From Daphnia carinata (taxonomy: Eukaryota; Arthropoda; Branchiopoda; Diplostraca; Daphniidae): a DNA stretch of 64,000 bases. The translations under genes and the position numbers were made by a program. The notes beneath the pieces were generated by a model. It was given only the letters and a program-made list of their open reading frames with translations. It was not told where the DNA came from and did not search any database. Where the stretch lies: positions 4,030,001-4,094,000 of the forward strand of contig NC_081335.1 in the NCBI RefSeq assembly GCF_022539665.2, written 5' to 3'. Below, one piece after another: positions 53,085 to 64,000 of this stretch. Each line of letters opens with the position of its first letter. The stretch's first letter is position 1.

Positions 53085-54517
53085 TCCACTTTTTAGTGAT
53101 AAATTAAAGCACTGATTCAAAAACAAATTGAAATGAAACTGTAATACAACAATCCGTAGAAAGAGGGCGCGTTATGCACGATTAGCTTTTCCAGTCACAA
53201 TGAGAAAGAAAAAAAGAAGTGAACGTTTAGTGAGTTTTGAAATTTCAACTTCGTTGTCGGTGGTTATCTAAATCGTAAGTTATCTTTGTTGACAGAAGTG
53301 ATAACTGATATCACCCCCCCACGTATGTGGTGTTCGTCATATAACCTTCTGGGCAACGTGAAAAATAACAACTCGAACCTTAAAACGAAAGATAATAGTT
53401 ATTATGTATCACACAACTGCACGATGAAGCATAACAAAATTTAGAAACTAAACAAATTCGAGTAGGTGATGTTTCCTTGTAAGGTGAAATTTCGGTGTAT
53501 TGGACAAACGAAACAAGATGTACCTCAAGTTACCAGTGGATTGACAGCTATAAATGAGTAAATAAGAGTGTCTATGTAACATCGGGGAAAAGGACAGATT
53601 GCGGCAATGGAAAGCCAATACGTTTTTATGGGACTGTACGCACATAAGGTGACGTTCGTTCAATAAAAATGAATATGTCCACAACGACTAACATGCAAAT
53701 TATTCTCGCATGGATGAGGCAATTGGGTGTACATTCGAACGGCCTCTACAGAAAAGGAACAGCAAGATGCCAAATAATTAAAAGTTTATAATGCTTCCGA
53801 ATTTCGCTTCGCCCACATTAATTGATATTTCAAAACATATCAGATAGCGATGGATAATCTGACGCTACGTTTATTTTTACTTGCCGTGCAATCGTAACAG
53901 GAAACGTGGTGATAAATGAATTGAAACGGATCGGGTCTTTCTTAATAGAAAAATTAGAAATATCGGGGCAACAATGAGAAAAGTGTGGCATGCCAGAATG
54001 TGCTCACCATGATGCATATATTCCGTAGATTGCAAATTCCAGGAATTTTCAATCAACCCAAAATGAATTATACTGATATCAACTATATGCTAATTGCTCT
54101 CCGGTTTAGCATTACATTCGCCGGATTCGAGTTCGATCTCTGATCAACAATAACAAAAGATTAATCTATTGGCTTGTTGAACCACCAAGTATGAGGAGTC
54201 CCAATGTGCAAGCTGTTTCGATTCGGACCTGACTGAACGGTTGAAAGTTGATGGAGCTGAAATAAGTGACGTGATTTGAACAATTATCACTAACCTAGGC
54301 TAAACTACTCTGATGAGGCTGAGCCAATCACAGCTCGGCAAGGGCGAAGAAGCTACTCACCAAAAGAGACTAGAATAGTGACTGGCTTTTTCCTTGTTAA
54401 CGAATGGCTTCTTGACCAGGTAATCTCTTCGGTAGCACGTACCGTGAATACACTCTAATATATATGGTTTATCTTATTGTAACTACGAGTCATTTGCAAA
54501 TAACAAGTGGGATTGTA
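53085..54517. other. Intergenic
   Basis: 5' region of the SLC3A-like gene and 3' region of the Ly6 gene. A minus-strand 78-codon frame at 53448-53684 and a T-arm-like motif at about 54110-54160 were seen, but neither has further support. Confidence 0.5.
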
Positions 54518-55947
54518 TCAACAGAAAGGATTGACTGGAGCTGAAAAGAGCAGAACGGTTAACAGGACGGGGATTGTTAGAACGAAGGTGGGCATCAAAG
54601 AGGGGGATCCGTTGCATCCATCAGTGAAGCACGTACAGTGAGTGAGATAGACGTCCTGAGAACCAGACCGCTGGAAACAGCTTTTGCCGTCGTCTTCGTG
54701 GGATGAGTTGAGCCAACCACAACTGCGGACCACACGCAATTTTCCGTTTACTGGTCGTCAACAAAAGTCATAGAATCAAAATCAATACGATGAGTTTACA
54801 GTGCCGTATAATTTTGCGTCATTCTGTGTGGTTTCATGAAACGGCAATATTATCGATCTCTGAATCTCTGATGATTGTCTCTTATTCTTTAATTGCCATG
54901 TAACCAAGTACATCGGAAAGAAAAATTCAAACGAATACCAACCTAATTGAGTGCTTTTCCTGCATAGGCTAGCCTCTTTTACACTTAAATGCGGATAGGA
55001 CATTTGGCTACAGTCAACCATTGCTATGGAATGATTATCGAACGGGTCTCCGCATCTCGGGTCATATGCCGAGTTGCAGTCCCAGCAATGAATGCAGTTG
55101 GCTAAATTTAGTTTTCGCCAAAAATAATGAATAGAATTATTTACTCGTTCAGTGAATATTTAATTGCCTTACGTAAGTTATTTTTAACATTATCACAAGC
55201 TATGTTTACTACCAACGTGTCATTAATGCTACAACTGAGTCTTCCCCGTTACTCTTACTGGAGTTCTTACCAGCTTGTCGCACAACCTGAGATTGATAGA
55301 GCGTGACCGATATGAACCAGACATTAATTATTAACCATTGTGACGTGAACTTTTATGCATATTAAGTTTACAAAAGCTATAACAACGTATTTCTCTGTAG
55401 AATTACAGCAGTTAATTGTTGATCCCTAGCGAAGGACGTTAGGTTTTGTTGCAATTGGATTTTTAACAGAACGTTTCTGTAATCATCCCCCGATTACACA
55501 AAAAGAAAGATAAGGGCAATCAGTAACGTCTCCTGCACTTGAATTTAAATGAAAAAAAAGGGAGGGGGACACAATGTGATGATGAAAAGGCGATGGAGCT
55601 GCGATGACAAATCCTTATTGATCGAGGCTTTTCCCAATAGCCTTTACATAAAGATCTCATTAGACGGTATAAAGACATCAGGGAAAAATACCCGTACCTG
55701 TTCGTCTAATACAGTTAAGTTTTCTACGCCATTCGATATCACAGTCATTACCAGTAATTCGATAAACGTAACCACTAACTGAGGTGAAAAAAAACGTTAA
55801 CGTACGTGGAACGTGATTTTCTAGCGTCACTCACATATTGGCAAAAAAAGAAAACAAATGAAGGCACACAAAATACTGACCTGAGTGCAACGTTCCGAGA
55901 AAGATGAGAGCTGTTAAAGCGAGAACGATCTGATAGAAGGTAGCCAT
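54518..55947 (-). CDS. GPI-anchored Ly6/uPAR-like protein (quiver/sleepless type), 3 exons
   Basis: Exons 55947-55881, 55101-54943 and 54750-54518, phase 1 at both junctions, 152 aa. Signal peptide (MATFYQIVLALTALIFLG), then a three-finger Cys pattern: CIHCWDCNSAYDPRCGDPF, CRKS, RSCGW, CFQR, and the terminal CTCFTDGCNGS ending in the invariant CN. A hydrophobic C-terminal tail (MPTFVLTIPVLLTVLLFSA) fits a GPI-anchor signal. The DCNSAYDPRCGDPF block and overall length match the arthropod quiver/sleepless family, whose founder regulates Shaker K+ channels and nicotinic receptors in neurons. Which paralogue this is cannot be told. Confidence 0.88.
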
Positions 55948-56706
55948 GGTAGATAAAAGACAACCAAGTGTTAGTTCTCGAACCAAATAACAGACAACGT
56001 TTGAGACAGTGGGTTGCTGTGAAACAAGAGAATTGGCACGCAGCAGCTAAAAAAATGAGCTAGGTAGACGCCTTGGTTAAGGAGTGCCACGGGAACTGGG
56101 TAGTTTCAGTAAGGCACGGACAGAAGAACCTTCGTCCGGATAATAGCGCAAAGCATTGATTCAGGCGGATGGCTTTCGTACCAGTCGCCACCACTAGCGA
56201 CTACTCCGCTTTCAAGGCTTCTCGGAATCGATTGTGTTCCCTCCCCTTTCCTTTCTTTCATATTGATTCAACTCTCTTTGCACAGTCGCACTACAACAGA
56301 AGGATGGTACAGACATGTGTACGTATGGCCAAACTATCGATCCCCCGACTTGTTCTTTCATATCCGTACTCTTGAATGGTATCCAAAATAAGCTCGTCTT
56401 AAAAACAAATGTATTCTTTTTTTGGGGAGTGGGGGCAAGTCAAATCCGAGAGAGAGCTCGGCATACACCAGAATGATATTGAATAAGCAATGGCACATAA
56501 TAAAGCAAAAGATGAGACTAAAGAGATTTTCGATTTTTAAGAATCCGTTGGTGAAACCTTCGGGTAGGAATGCCAATGGAACAATGTGGGTCAATTCGTT
56601 GCTGGGATCAGCAAGATCTCAAAATCACCTCAGGAAAGTGCAAAGCACCTCCTCTGTGTCAGATCGGAAGAAATTTTTTTATGGAGAACAAAAGTCAAGA
56701 AGGAAG

Positions 56707-56737
<31 letters not shown>

Positions 56738-56847
56738 ATGTCCGACAATAATTTTGTTGTTGTTTTTCTTTTTCTTCTTTTTTTTTACAAAGTTAAAAAA
56801 ATCGGGTTGGGGTTTGATCGTAGAGAAACGGCACGTCTCTAAGTTCT
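55948..56847. other. Intergenic
   Basis: Promoter side of the Ly6 gene and 3' side of the RASSF gene, with a long T run at 56708-56733. No gene recognised. Confidence 0.5.
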
Positions 56848-58973
56848 TCATAATTTTACTTTTAGTTCCTGCATCCGTTTTTTGATGCGACGTTTCAGTT
56901 CCCGATTCCTTTGGTTTTCAAAAAGAAATGGTATTGATGTAACTTAAAATGACAGTGTCTGAAAGGATAAAGAGAATTCCATACTTATTTTTGATCGATT
57001 GCACTTCGCGTTCTTCTTCTTCGCAGTAAAGCCGTAAAATTGATTGAAGTTCAAAGTCGCTGAGGCGTAAAAATTGGGCAACAGCAGCACTTACTGGCGA
57101 ATCAAATGATAAAAAGAATGTTGCATACAATACTTCTCAATTCTAACGGGAAATATTTTATTATTATTATCGCACCTTCGTGACTGCCTTCACCCTCGCT
57201 TTCCACTAGAAAAAGTTTGGAGACGCTTTCGTCCGGTCCCTGCATCACGCGCAATAGCAATGGGTATTCGTCATCCTTTACTCGTCTTCGTTCTGTTGTT
57301 AGTGTGCACGAAACGTTAGAGATAATACTTCAAGTGCAACGGTCTACATTTTTGGATTTCTAATAAGGGAAGTTATTCATACCTCCGTTATCTTTGACAA
57401 CGAACAGGGAAAAATTACTAGCAGGGCATTCAACGCGGTATTTATCGAGAAGCATGTTAATCACTTCCTGAGTATTTACAAGAGATGTAGTCCACACACT
57501 CATCGTACTACCTAAAACATTTCAAATGGGGTATCATGCACGTGAAATAGGAATACTTGAACGCGCAAATATAATGCAAGCTTACCATAAGGAGGGGTGA
57601 AAACGCTGGTTTCTCTGTTATAGTAATGCCCATTTATGGAACACCGTCGCCTTAGTTTCGACTTATCGAAACGTCTGCCTGGTCGTCGTCGCAGAGCAGA
57701 AGACTTGGTTGTCGAAGTTCCGTCCTCTTCAGAAGCGAGAGCCATTGAACTCGGCTCTTTGCGTGTTCCTAGGTCTACCTGCTGAGAAAAGCAGTTGTTT
57801 CGTTAAAAGAGCCCCATAAACACATTCAAAGGTGCACTACTTCGATTGGAGGCAACGAGATATTGTTGGGTAAAGTCTGATATGGTTTCTCATGATCTTT
57901 CCAATCTCTCTCTACTTGCATAAGCTCGTCTAATTCATCTCGCTTCAGTTGTTTGGAATCCAGTTTAGATGGTACGGTATTGAATTTTGTTATATCATTT
58001 GCTTCGAGAACCCCGATCGTTTTTTTCTCATATCCCGAACCGTTTGGAGCTGCGCTAGCTTTGGAATTTACTGGCGAATTTTCGCAGAATGAATCGTCCT
58101 CACTGTCAGATTCGTCGACCGATGAGATGTTGGAATTCTATGCAAACGGTTACAGTTATTTGTGTGTCATTTTGTGTCTTTGCCATTGCTTATAATTAAA
58201 CTCTTGAACCTGGTAGAATATGCCACTGGAGATTTTTCTTTGGGTTTTCTGTTCTCCACCGTTTGACGGAAGACGTTGGTCATCATCTTCCTTCAGTTGT
58301 ATGGCTGACTGGACTCCCCAGTATAATCGCAACACTCCTTCTAGCACCAATCTCCCATTAACTTCTCTACTTTTCACACCTCCACTGCCTCCATGTACAT
58401 CATGATAATGGTTGTATGACTTGATAGTTGTTTCAAGATGAGTTCTATTGGTGATCACACAAATTCCCTTAGAATGCATATAAGACAGAAACTGTGATGT
58501 GTCATACCTTGTTATTCCTCCATAGCTTTTATTTTCAACTTTTCCAAAACTTTTGTGAGATTCAACTCTTGTTCCATGGCCAAACAACTGGGGACCAAAT
58601 AAAGCACCATAACTATAATAAATAATGTAATGTGATTCTTTGGGTTTTGGCCTTTCAAAAATACCATAACTGGACTTACCATGGGACATGGCAGTAGGAA
58701 ACACCTTTATGCTAAAAGTACATACAGGGAAGATGTCAAAACCAAAAAATTTTCAATTACACATGCACTATTATACCTCAGCATGCTGTCCTGGTTTCAA
58801 AATTTTTCCACACTCTTCACATTTTAAACAATCTGGATGCCAATCCCATCCAATTGATTGTTTTCTCTCAGCTACACAACAAAATTATTATCATTTGTCT
58901 CATTCAAATAAAATAATCTTCAATGAAAGCTACCAAAATACACAGGCTTCCCACATTTATGACAACTCCACAT
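56848..58973 (-). CDS. Rassf: RASSF family protein with LIM, Ras-association and SARAH domains, 10 exons
   Basis: Exons 58973-58934, 58871-58777, 58711-58680, 58612-58210, 58137-57841, 57781-57586, 57511-57383, 57292-57176, 57093-56985 and 56908-56848; phases agree, 492 aa. An N-terminal LIM domain ([38 protein letters not shown]) is followed by a variable linker and an acidic stretch. A Ras-association domain spans about 336-425 ([46 protein letters not shown]). A SARAH coiled coil follows ([36 protein letters not shown]). LIM plus RA plus SARAH is the arthropod Rassf arrangement; the RA domain resembles vertebrate RASSF2/4/6. The family links Ras-type GTPases to Hippo/MST kinases through SARAH pairing; the Drosophila protein antagonises Hippo. 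Only one LIM module is visible. Confidence 0.95.
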
Positions 58974-59040
58974 TCTGTTTTTTTTCCTTTTTCTTTCAGT
59001 TTACATTATTACTTCTACAAACATAAAGGAATGACATCTT

Positions 59041-59388
59041 TCATTTGGCAATCAAAAAGTGTTTGCCAAGTTGTAAAAATTTATATATAGCCTGCGGTTG
59101 AAAAAGAAATTTAATTCTAAATTTCCTTCGGTTTTTCTCGAGTTTCGTAGTGTGAACTAAGGTAAAAGGCGTTCCATTTTCATTATTAAATTTCATAATT
59201 TCATATATTTTGCGGCTTATTGCCAAGCTCAATGTTTCAATGTAACCAATGTCAGTGAGTGTGTAAGAAACTGTGACCACCCGTATATCTGGCTGTTCAT
59301 GTTCTAGTCTAAAAGGTGGTTTTTTTGTGTTGAAGTAAATGTCTGATACATTTTTCGGAAAATTTCCAGAACTGACATTTGTGTTCAA
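59041..59388 (-). CDS. Possible exon of an unidentified gene (115-codon open frame without a good start)
   Basis: A 115-codon frame between the RASSF start and RPL14. Composition looks protein-like (PDIRVVTVSYTLTDIGYIET, PFTLVHTTKL, KFRIKFLFQPQAIYKFL), but there is no ATG before residue 65 and an in-frame stop lies just upstream. It would need to be a terminal exon entered at the TGTCAG acceptor near 59375. No matching first exon was found in the 180 bp before RPL14. No family recognised; it may be chance. Confidence 0.3.
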   Translation of the reverse strand: MNTNVSSGNFPKNVSDIYFNTKKPPFRLEHEQPDIRVVTVSYTLTDIGYIETLSLAISRKIYEIMKFNNENGTPFTLVHTTKLEKNRRKFRIKFLFQPQAIYKFLQLGKHFLIAK

Positions 59389-59519
59389 TTAACACCTGAA
59401 ATCAATGTGAAATTATGATATAAAAACCAATAAATAGTTAATCGAAACGCGGACGCATGTGTTTATGGACGGTTGCCATCATGTGTTTAGGGAATGAATG
59501 TCGGATCCGAAAAATAGCC

Positions 59520-59574
59520 AACGTCTTTATAGCCACCATCTTTTTTCGGCACCCTCCACGTTGGTTAAGTGAAG
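59520..59574 (+). promoter_or_regulatory. RPL14 promoter and probable TOP-type leader
   Basis: The pyrimidine tracts CATCTTTTTTC and CACCCTCC lie 25-40 bp before the L14 ATG. A transcript starting at such a tract would be a 5'-TOP mRNA, as known for ribosomal protein genes and their mTOR-dependent translation. The start site itself is not determined. Confidence 0.45.
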
Positions 59575-60702
59575 ATGGTGAGCTCCATTTCTTTGTTTCC
59601 GTCAAAATTAGTCTAAAGTCTGATTTGTGATTTACGTTTGTGCCAGTTTAATTATTTATAAGCATTAGAGAAAACTTGATTTTTCAGTCATCAAACAATT
59701 ATATTTTGATACATTACTGATCGAAAAATTTACTGGGGCTTTTTAACACCAGAGAAAGAGCGAGAGAAAAAAATGTGAAAATTTGTCACTTCTATTTGAG
59801 TGTACATTGTTCTTAATTTAGTACTATAGACCATTTTGGCAATATGGATCATTTTTACCAAATCATGGTGTATTTTCTTATGTATGTGTATTTTACTTGT
59901 CATAGCCTTTCACCAAATTTGTCGAGACGGGCCGCGTGGTCTACATTGCAAAGGGCCCAGATGCCGGCAAGATTGCTGCCATCATCGATATCATCGACCA
60001 GAACAGGGTAATTCTTATTCAGTGCCATTAATAGTTCTACTTTGTATGATGATTCAAAATTAAATGATAGGAATTGCCGTCTGATCATCAATTGATGATG
60101 TTTTGTGTTCTGATGATCTAAAATTCAGTGAATTGAATTGTTATGGAGCTCTTTACTAAAATTTAGTCTTCTAACAGGCTTTGTTAGATGGACCTTGCAG
60201 CGGTGTGCCCCGTCAAGCTCGCCGATTCACCGAACTCCATCTTACCAGCCTGGTGACTAAGGTGACAAGAGGCTGTTCAGAGCGATCATTGAGGCTTGCT
60301 TGGGAAGCTGACAAAATCACAGAGAAGTGGCTTGCAACCTCATGGGCTAAACGTATTGAAAAGCGTACAAGGGTAAGGATTTTGTGGCATTTCTTAGTTC
60401 AAGTATATAATTCTTAATGGCTGATGTTACTGTCCGACCTACTTGGGTAATACTGCACCATATGTAAAGTATTTTAATCCTTATTTCAGAGATTCAGCCT
60501 TAACGATCTTGAGCGATTCAAGTTGGCAAAGGCCAAGCAAGCTCGCAACAAGATGATTCGCACTGCATTCTTCGCCATCCGCAACAAGGATACCAGGACT
60601 GCTAAGAAAGCCCGCGGACGTATCGAGAAACTCCGTGCTAAATCAAAGGCTTACGGCAAAGCCCAAAAGGCTGAGAAGAAATCGAAAGCGACGAAAGCTT
60701 AA
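59575..60702 (+). CDS. RPL14: Ribosomal protein L14 (eL14), 4 exons
   Basis: Exons 59575-59577 (ATG only, then GTGAGC), 59906-60007, 60178-60372 and 60490-60702, all phase 0, 170 aa. A component of the large cytosolic ribosomal subunit. The N-terminal KOW-type barrel is clear ([34 protein letters not shown]), followed by the eL14 helical region ([39 protein letters not shown]) and a Lys/Ala-rich tail ([20 protein letters not shown]). The ATG-only exon separated by a first intron of about 330 bp is a common ribosomal-protein gene plan. It converges on nibrin: the two stop codons are only 116 bp apart. Confidence 0.97.
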
Positions 60703-60818
60703 GATGTTTCCGTTGGTGTTGAAATTAATACACTTGGAAATGTTAAACACTTGTATTTTATTGGAATTGATTGCTGGGCATTTGATTATTCCGAGCCCGC
60801 AAACACGAGTATAGTGAA

Positions 60819-62971
60819 TCATTTCGTGGTCCACTTGCCCTCTTTTAGAGAAGCGATCTTCATTGATTTTATTCGAGTAATAATCTGTGTTTCCTACAAA
60901 CCAAAATTTTTGAGTATCAATGATTGTAAGCAACTAACGTATATTCTTACTTTGAGCTGGTTCTGGGACTTCTGCGAGCTTATTGATTTGTCAAATACCT
61001 CGGGCCGAACTAGATTGGCTTTAACAACCAGCTTCGATGTATTTAACTTCCTGGGCTGCTACAAACATGCCACTGACTTCTGCTCTGATCATTTCCAATC
61101 GTGCCGTTTACAGATGTCCTGTGCGATTTCGATTGGCTGGTGGAAGGCAATGTGCTTCTAAACTCCAAACCCGCATAGCTCACAATGGACTGATTTACTG
61201 CTTTCAATTTTTGATCATGAGGTCGAAAGCTTTTCCGAGCTTTGTTTGGTAACCATGCAGGACTGCTTCTTCCAGCTTCCGACCGAGTCGTATGTCTAGT
61301 TTCTTGGGAATGACTAGTTTCACCAGGATTTACATTGGTGAGTAAGGTACTAGATGAGTTAGGCATTTGTCGACTAAAAAATCCCGCATGCAATTTTTGT
61401 GGGATGGATTTATCCAAAATGTTTTCGCGTTCTTCAGTCGTGATATCGGTACGCCCGGTACATAATGGCTCTGTTCTAGGTTTCACACTTTTTCTTTTCA
61501 GGATTTCATCATTATCTTTATCATAAGACCGAATTTCACAGGTCTAGAAGCGAAAATGTAGAGCCGATAAGATATCAGAGACGAGCAACGGGCTAAATTC
61601 GAATGTTTTACTTACAGCAGCAGCTTCATCATCAAGATGAATTCTTTTGGTGGGTGGTTGGTCGACTTGATTTTCTGGGACTTGATTTTCGATCTTGTTT
61701 CTTTTACAAGGTGGCTCTTCGCTCTCTTTTTTGTGATTGAAAGGTTGTGTAGCCAGTTGAGTTTCTTCGTCACGAAAGCTGCTCTCAACAGAAGCTTTTG
61801 CAGGCTTACTATAACTCTGGCTATGTTCGCTCGCAAGGCGGGCACGGGGATTGCAATAGACTTCAACAGAACAGGAAAGAATGGCTAAACCGATTTCACT
61901 TTGCGGGATTGGCCGTTCTCCACGGGATGATAACGATGTCAGTAGCCGGGCATAATCTGGCGGAGAATTAGCAGATTCCATCAACAAAACGCCTTCGGTA
62001 TTGAAAGCCTCGAAATCGCTTGTGATGTTTCCACCAGCTCTTTTAGCCGCTATTGCCATGGACGATTTTAGTTCATTGAGGGAGGCAAAAATAAAAGTCT
62101 TCCCAAGAAAAAGTGACTTTCTTTCTTCCTTTGGAATGAAACTTTGCTTGCCAAACTGTCCAAGAGCTGGTCCAATTTGTGGGGTGTATTGTGAGGCATC
62201 AGGGATTGGACTATAGGGATCCTGTTCAAGAAGTGACACCCATTTCTCAAAAAAGTCCACCACCACAATTGGTATGGCAGCAAGCAAGCTATCTAATACC
62301 TTATGACAGAAATAGAACAGCAGAGGTTTACATTAAAATGATCAACTGTATACTTTAGGGGAAATTGCATACCTTTTGTGTAAGCATGATTTTATCTGTT
62401 ACTAAGTGGGTGATTCCACGCTGCCATTCAGAAAGGGATTCTGCCCCTAACATGGTTAGCTCTTTATTAAGTCGTCTTCGCTCAGCAGACCCAAGAGCTG
62501 AACACACTACAGAAATGTTTTTCCATTTGACTATCCACTCATTTTTTACTCCAAAATGAAAAGACGAATCAGCTTCCACATTAACCCATGTTTTTGGTTC
62601 AACTTTCCCAGTATTTGTTGCAGAAGGATTAATGAATACCCCATATGTTGATCCTAAGTCCATAATTTTTAACGTTGGTTGGCCCGATACCTAGTATAAT
62701 AGGATAGTAGTTTTATAATGCCAGCAAACTAAAAGTATTCAAATGGTTACTTCACCTGTGTTAAGGGGGAATAGTCGACAGTGAGCTTTAAATGTTGCCT
62801 ACTAACGGATAGGTCGTCGGAAACTTCGATGGTACATTTCCTTCTACCAACGATATATTCCTTATTCAACAGATAAACAGTTTGACCTGCACGTGAAGTA
62901 GATAATATAGAATATAAATAGATACAGCCATTTAGTTACATACCATCACTTTTCCTTTGTATAAACCACAT
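60819..62971 (-). CDS. NBN: Nibrin / NBS1 homologue (MRN complex), 7 exons
   Basis: Exons 62971-62944, 62886-62756, 62690-62373, 62299-61616, 61543-61199, 61058-60951 and 60893-60819; phases agree, 562 aa (human about 754). Nibrin recruits Mre11-Rad50 and ATM to DNA double-strand breaks in the nucleus. The FHA domain is clear (NKEYIVGRRKCTIEVSDDLSVSRQH, MDLGSTYGVFIN). BRCT-like repeats follow (ESLSEWQRGITHLVTDKIM; FLGKTFIFASLNELK; RPIPQSEIGLAIL, a family landmark). The rest is polar and disordered, with basic stretches (PPCKRNKIE, PTKRIH). The C-terminus includes KLVVKANLVRPE, like the human LVIKN region, but I see no clear Mre11-binding NFKxFxK or ATM-binding tail. The last exon is the weakest part of the model. 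A possible alternative frame there was not preferred on phase grounds. Confidence 0.88.
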
Positions 62972-63547
62972 ATTTCGATTCTAATGGTTCACTTCGAATT
63001 TTTTTAACATACGAAGCGAACGCAGAGAACTTTAAAGAGCAGAAGCATATGGCTACGTAAACACCGTCTGCATTGACGTTTGGCGCCAAATAGTAATTTC
63101 AAAATTCCAGATTATATTATATCCCTGGTATTAGCGCTATGTAATTTCTAACACCGAACAACATAATAAATTTTCTGCAAAATTAGCAATTTCGTAAAAC
63201 AAATAGTCTGTCGGTTTCCTAAAAGCAAAATCAGCATTTGTATAAAACGCATTAAGGGATTTTATTTCTACATCATTCCTCATCCTTTGAAGATACCAAA
63301 TTTCCACAACTAAAGAAATCAAACAAGCTGTTTTTTTTTAATCAAAGAGACACTGTACATGTATTACAACCGGTTTGTCTCACATTTACCAAGTTTTAAC
63401 GTTGAGGCACCTTTTTTTTTGTTTAGTTAGAAGCAGTGGTGTTACATAAGGGAACATTGTTGGAAATAAAATTAACTGTCAGCACTGGAACAAGAAAAAA
63501 AACATTTACTACGAATGGATAGGAAAGTGAGAACGACCTTCTTTTTC
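62972..63547. other. Space between the nibrin start and the kinase 3' end
   Basis: Promoter side of nibrin and 3' untranslated region of the receptor kinase. A minus-strand 61-codon frame at 63137-63322 lacks support. No other feature. Confidence 0.5.
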
Positions 63548-64000
63548 TCAGACTTTTTCATCCGTTGGCGGAACCATATTATAGTATGAGTGGTCTGGAA
63601 ACCTCTCCAGCTCGATGTAATCCGTTTCGGACATGAGCAGCTGTTCGAGTAGCTCAACAAGTTCGTTGAAGGCTGGCCTCTGAGCAGCATCCTTCTCCCA
63701 ACAATAAAACATGACGTTGTACACTTCTCTTTTGCAGTGGTCCGGCTTTTCTAGTCTGTAACCTTCACGAACTTTCCTCATAACAGCATCGGCCGTCATA
63801 CCCGGGTAAGGCGTGGAGCCTAACGTAACAATTTCCCAAAGTAGTACGCCTAAAGTGGTAAAGATAAAACAAATTTGCTTTGCTGTAATTCTGCAAAAAT
63901 AAAGTTTTAAAAATATTTTACCAAAACTCCAAACATCAGTTTTGGAAGAAAAGACGTTATCATAAAGACTTTCCGGTGCCATCCATCGTATGGGTAGACG
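63548..64000 (-). CDS. Receptor tyrosine kinase, C-terminal part only (Cad96Ca/stitcher-like), runs off the window
   Basis: Exons 63849-63548 (last) and 64000-63922 (partial, continuing beyond the window), joined in phase 1. The sequence covers the kinase C-lobe: IRWMAPESL (P+1 loop and APE motif, with the tyrosine-kinase Trp), DVWSFGVLLWEIVTLG, GYRLEKPDHCKREVYNVM, and CWEKDAAQRP with the conserved Arg. It ends in a short tail (ETDYIELERFPDHSYYNMV) with Tyr residues suited to SH2 docking. This tail matches my memory of insect Cad96Ca/stitcher, an epidermal wound-response receptor. A Torso or FGFR-like relative cannot be ruled out without the upstream exons. Confidence 0.85.
   Translation of the reverse strand, partial: RLPIRWMAPESLYDNVFSSKTDVWSFGKIFLKLYFCRITAKQICFIFTTLGVLLWEIVTLGSTPYPGMTADAVMRKVREGYRLEKPDHCKREVYNVMFYCWEKDAAQRPAFNELVELLEQLLMSETDYIELERFPDHSYYNMVPPTDEKV

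Noticed and set aside
54100-54165. Possible tRNA or tRNA-derived SINE (motif GAGTTCGATCTCTG)
   Set aside because: Only a B-box-like motif is present. No D-arm or anticodon stem could be drawn around it.
58440-58520. Apparent GTATGAC donor and CACAG acceptor inside RASSF exon 4
   Set aside because: Splicing there would shift the frame. Reading through gives the continuous, conserved protein.

Overview
The window reads as a piece of an arthropod nuclear genome. Genes are intron-rich but compact (many introns of about 60-100 bp with GT-AG ends), lie on both strands, and give clear animal proteins. A troponin C with an ATG-only first exon, a LIM-containing RASSF, a dopamine transporter and a quiver-like Ly6 protein all point to an arthropod. 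Gene density and intron size fit a branchiopod crustacean such as Daphnia, but that is inference. All exon boundaries below were read by eye from splice signals, checked for phase continuity and compared with remembered family sequences.

Layout: 0-1.7 kb holds the splicing factor RBM22 (-). 1.7-5.9 kb is gene-poor and ends in a tandem repeat of about 296 bp. 6-7.5 kb holds an intronless coiled-coil/J-domain protein (-). 9.6-11.5 kb holds a decayed copy of the acetyl-CoA carboxylase carboxyltransferase region (+). Just downstream, 11.8-13.5 kb is a foldback element with inverted arms of about 490 bp enclosing three tRNA-like sequences. 13.9-14.9 kb holds a five-exon orphan gene (-). 16.7-17.9 kb is troponin C (+). 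18.4-22.1 kb holds two tandem ceramide synthases (-). 23.8-26.6 kb is a secreted trypsin-type protease (-). 30.8-38.1 kb is a 16-exon dopamine transporter (-). 39.2-45.8 kb is a 13-exon secreted protein with VWC domains (-). 49.4-49.7 kb is a small membrane protein (-). 50.3-53.1 kb is an SLC3A/CD98 heavy-chain-like protein (-). 54.5-55.9 kb is a GPI-anchored Ly6/quiver-like protein (-). 56.8-59.0 kb is LIM-RASSF (-). 59.6-60.7 kb is ribosomal protein L14 (+), convergent with nibrin/NBS1 at 60.8-63.0 kb (-). From 63.5 kb to the edge lies the 3' end of a receptor tyrosine kinase (-).

This is mostly a conserved housekeeping, signalling and neuronal gene neighbourhood, not one co-regulated system. 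The least ordinary material is at 5-15 kb: a tandem repeat, a probable retrogene-like J protein, a carboxylase pseudogene, a foldback element carrying tRNA-like cassettes, and an orphan gene. I found no CRISPR array, rRNA or complete autonomous transposon.
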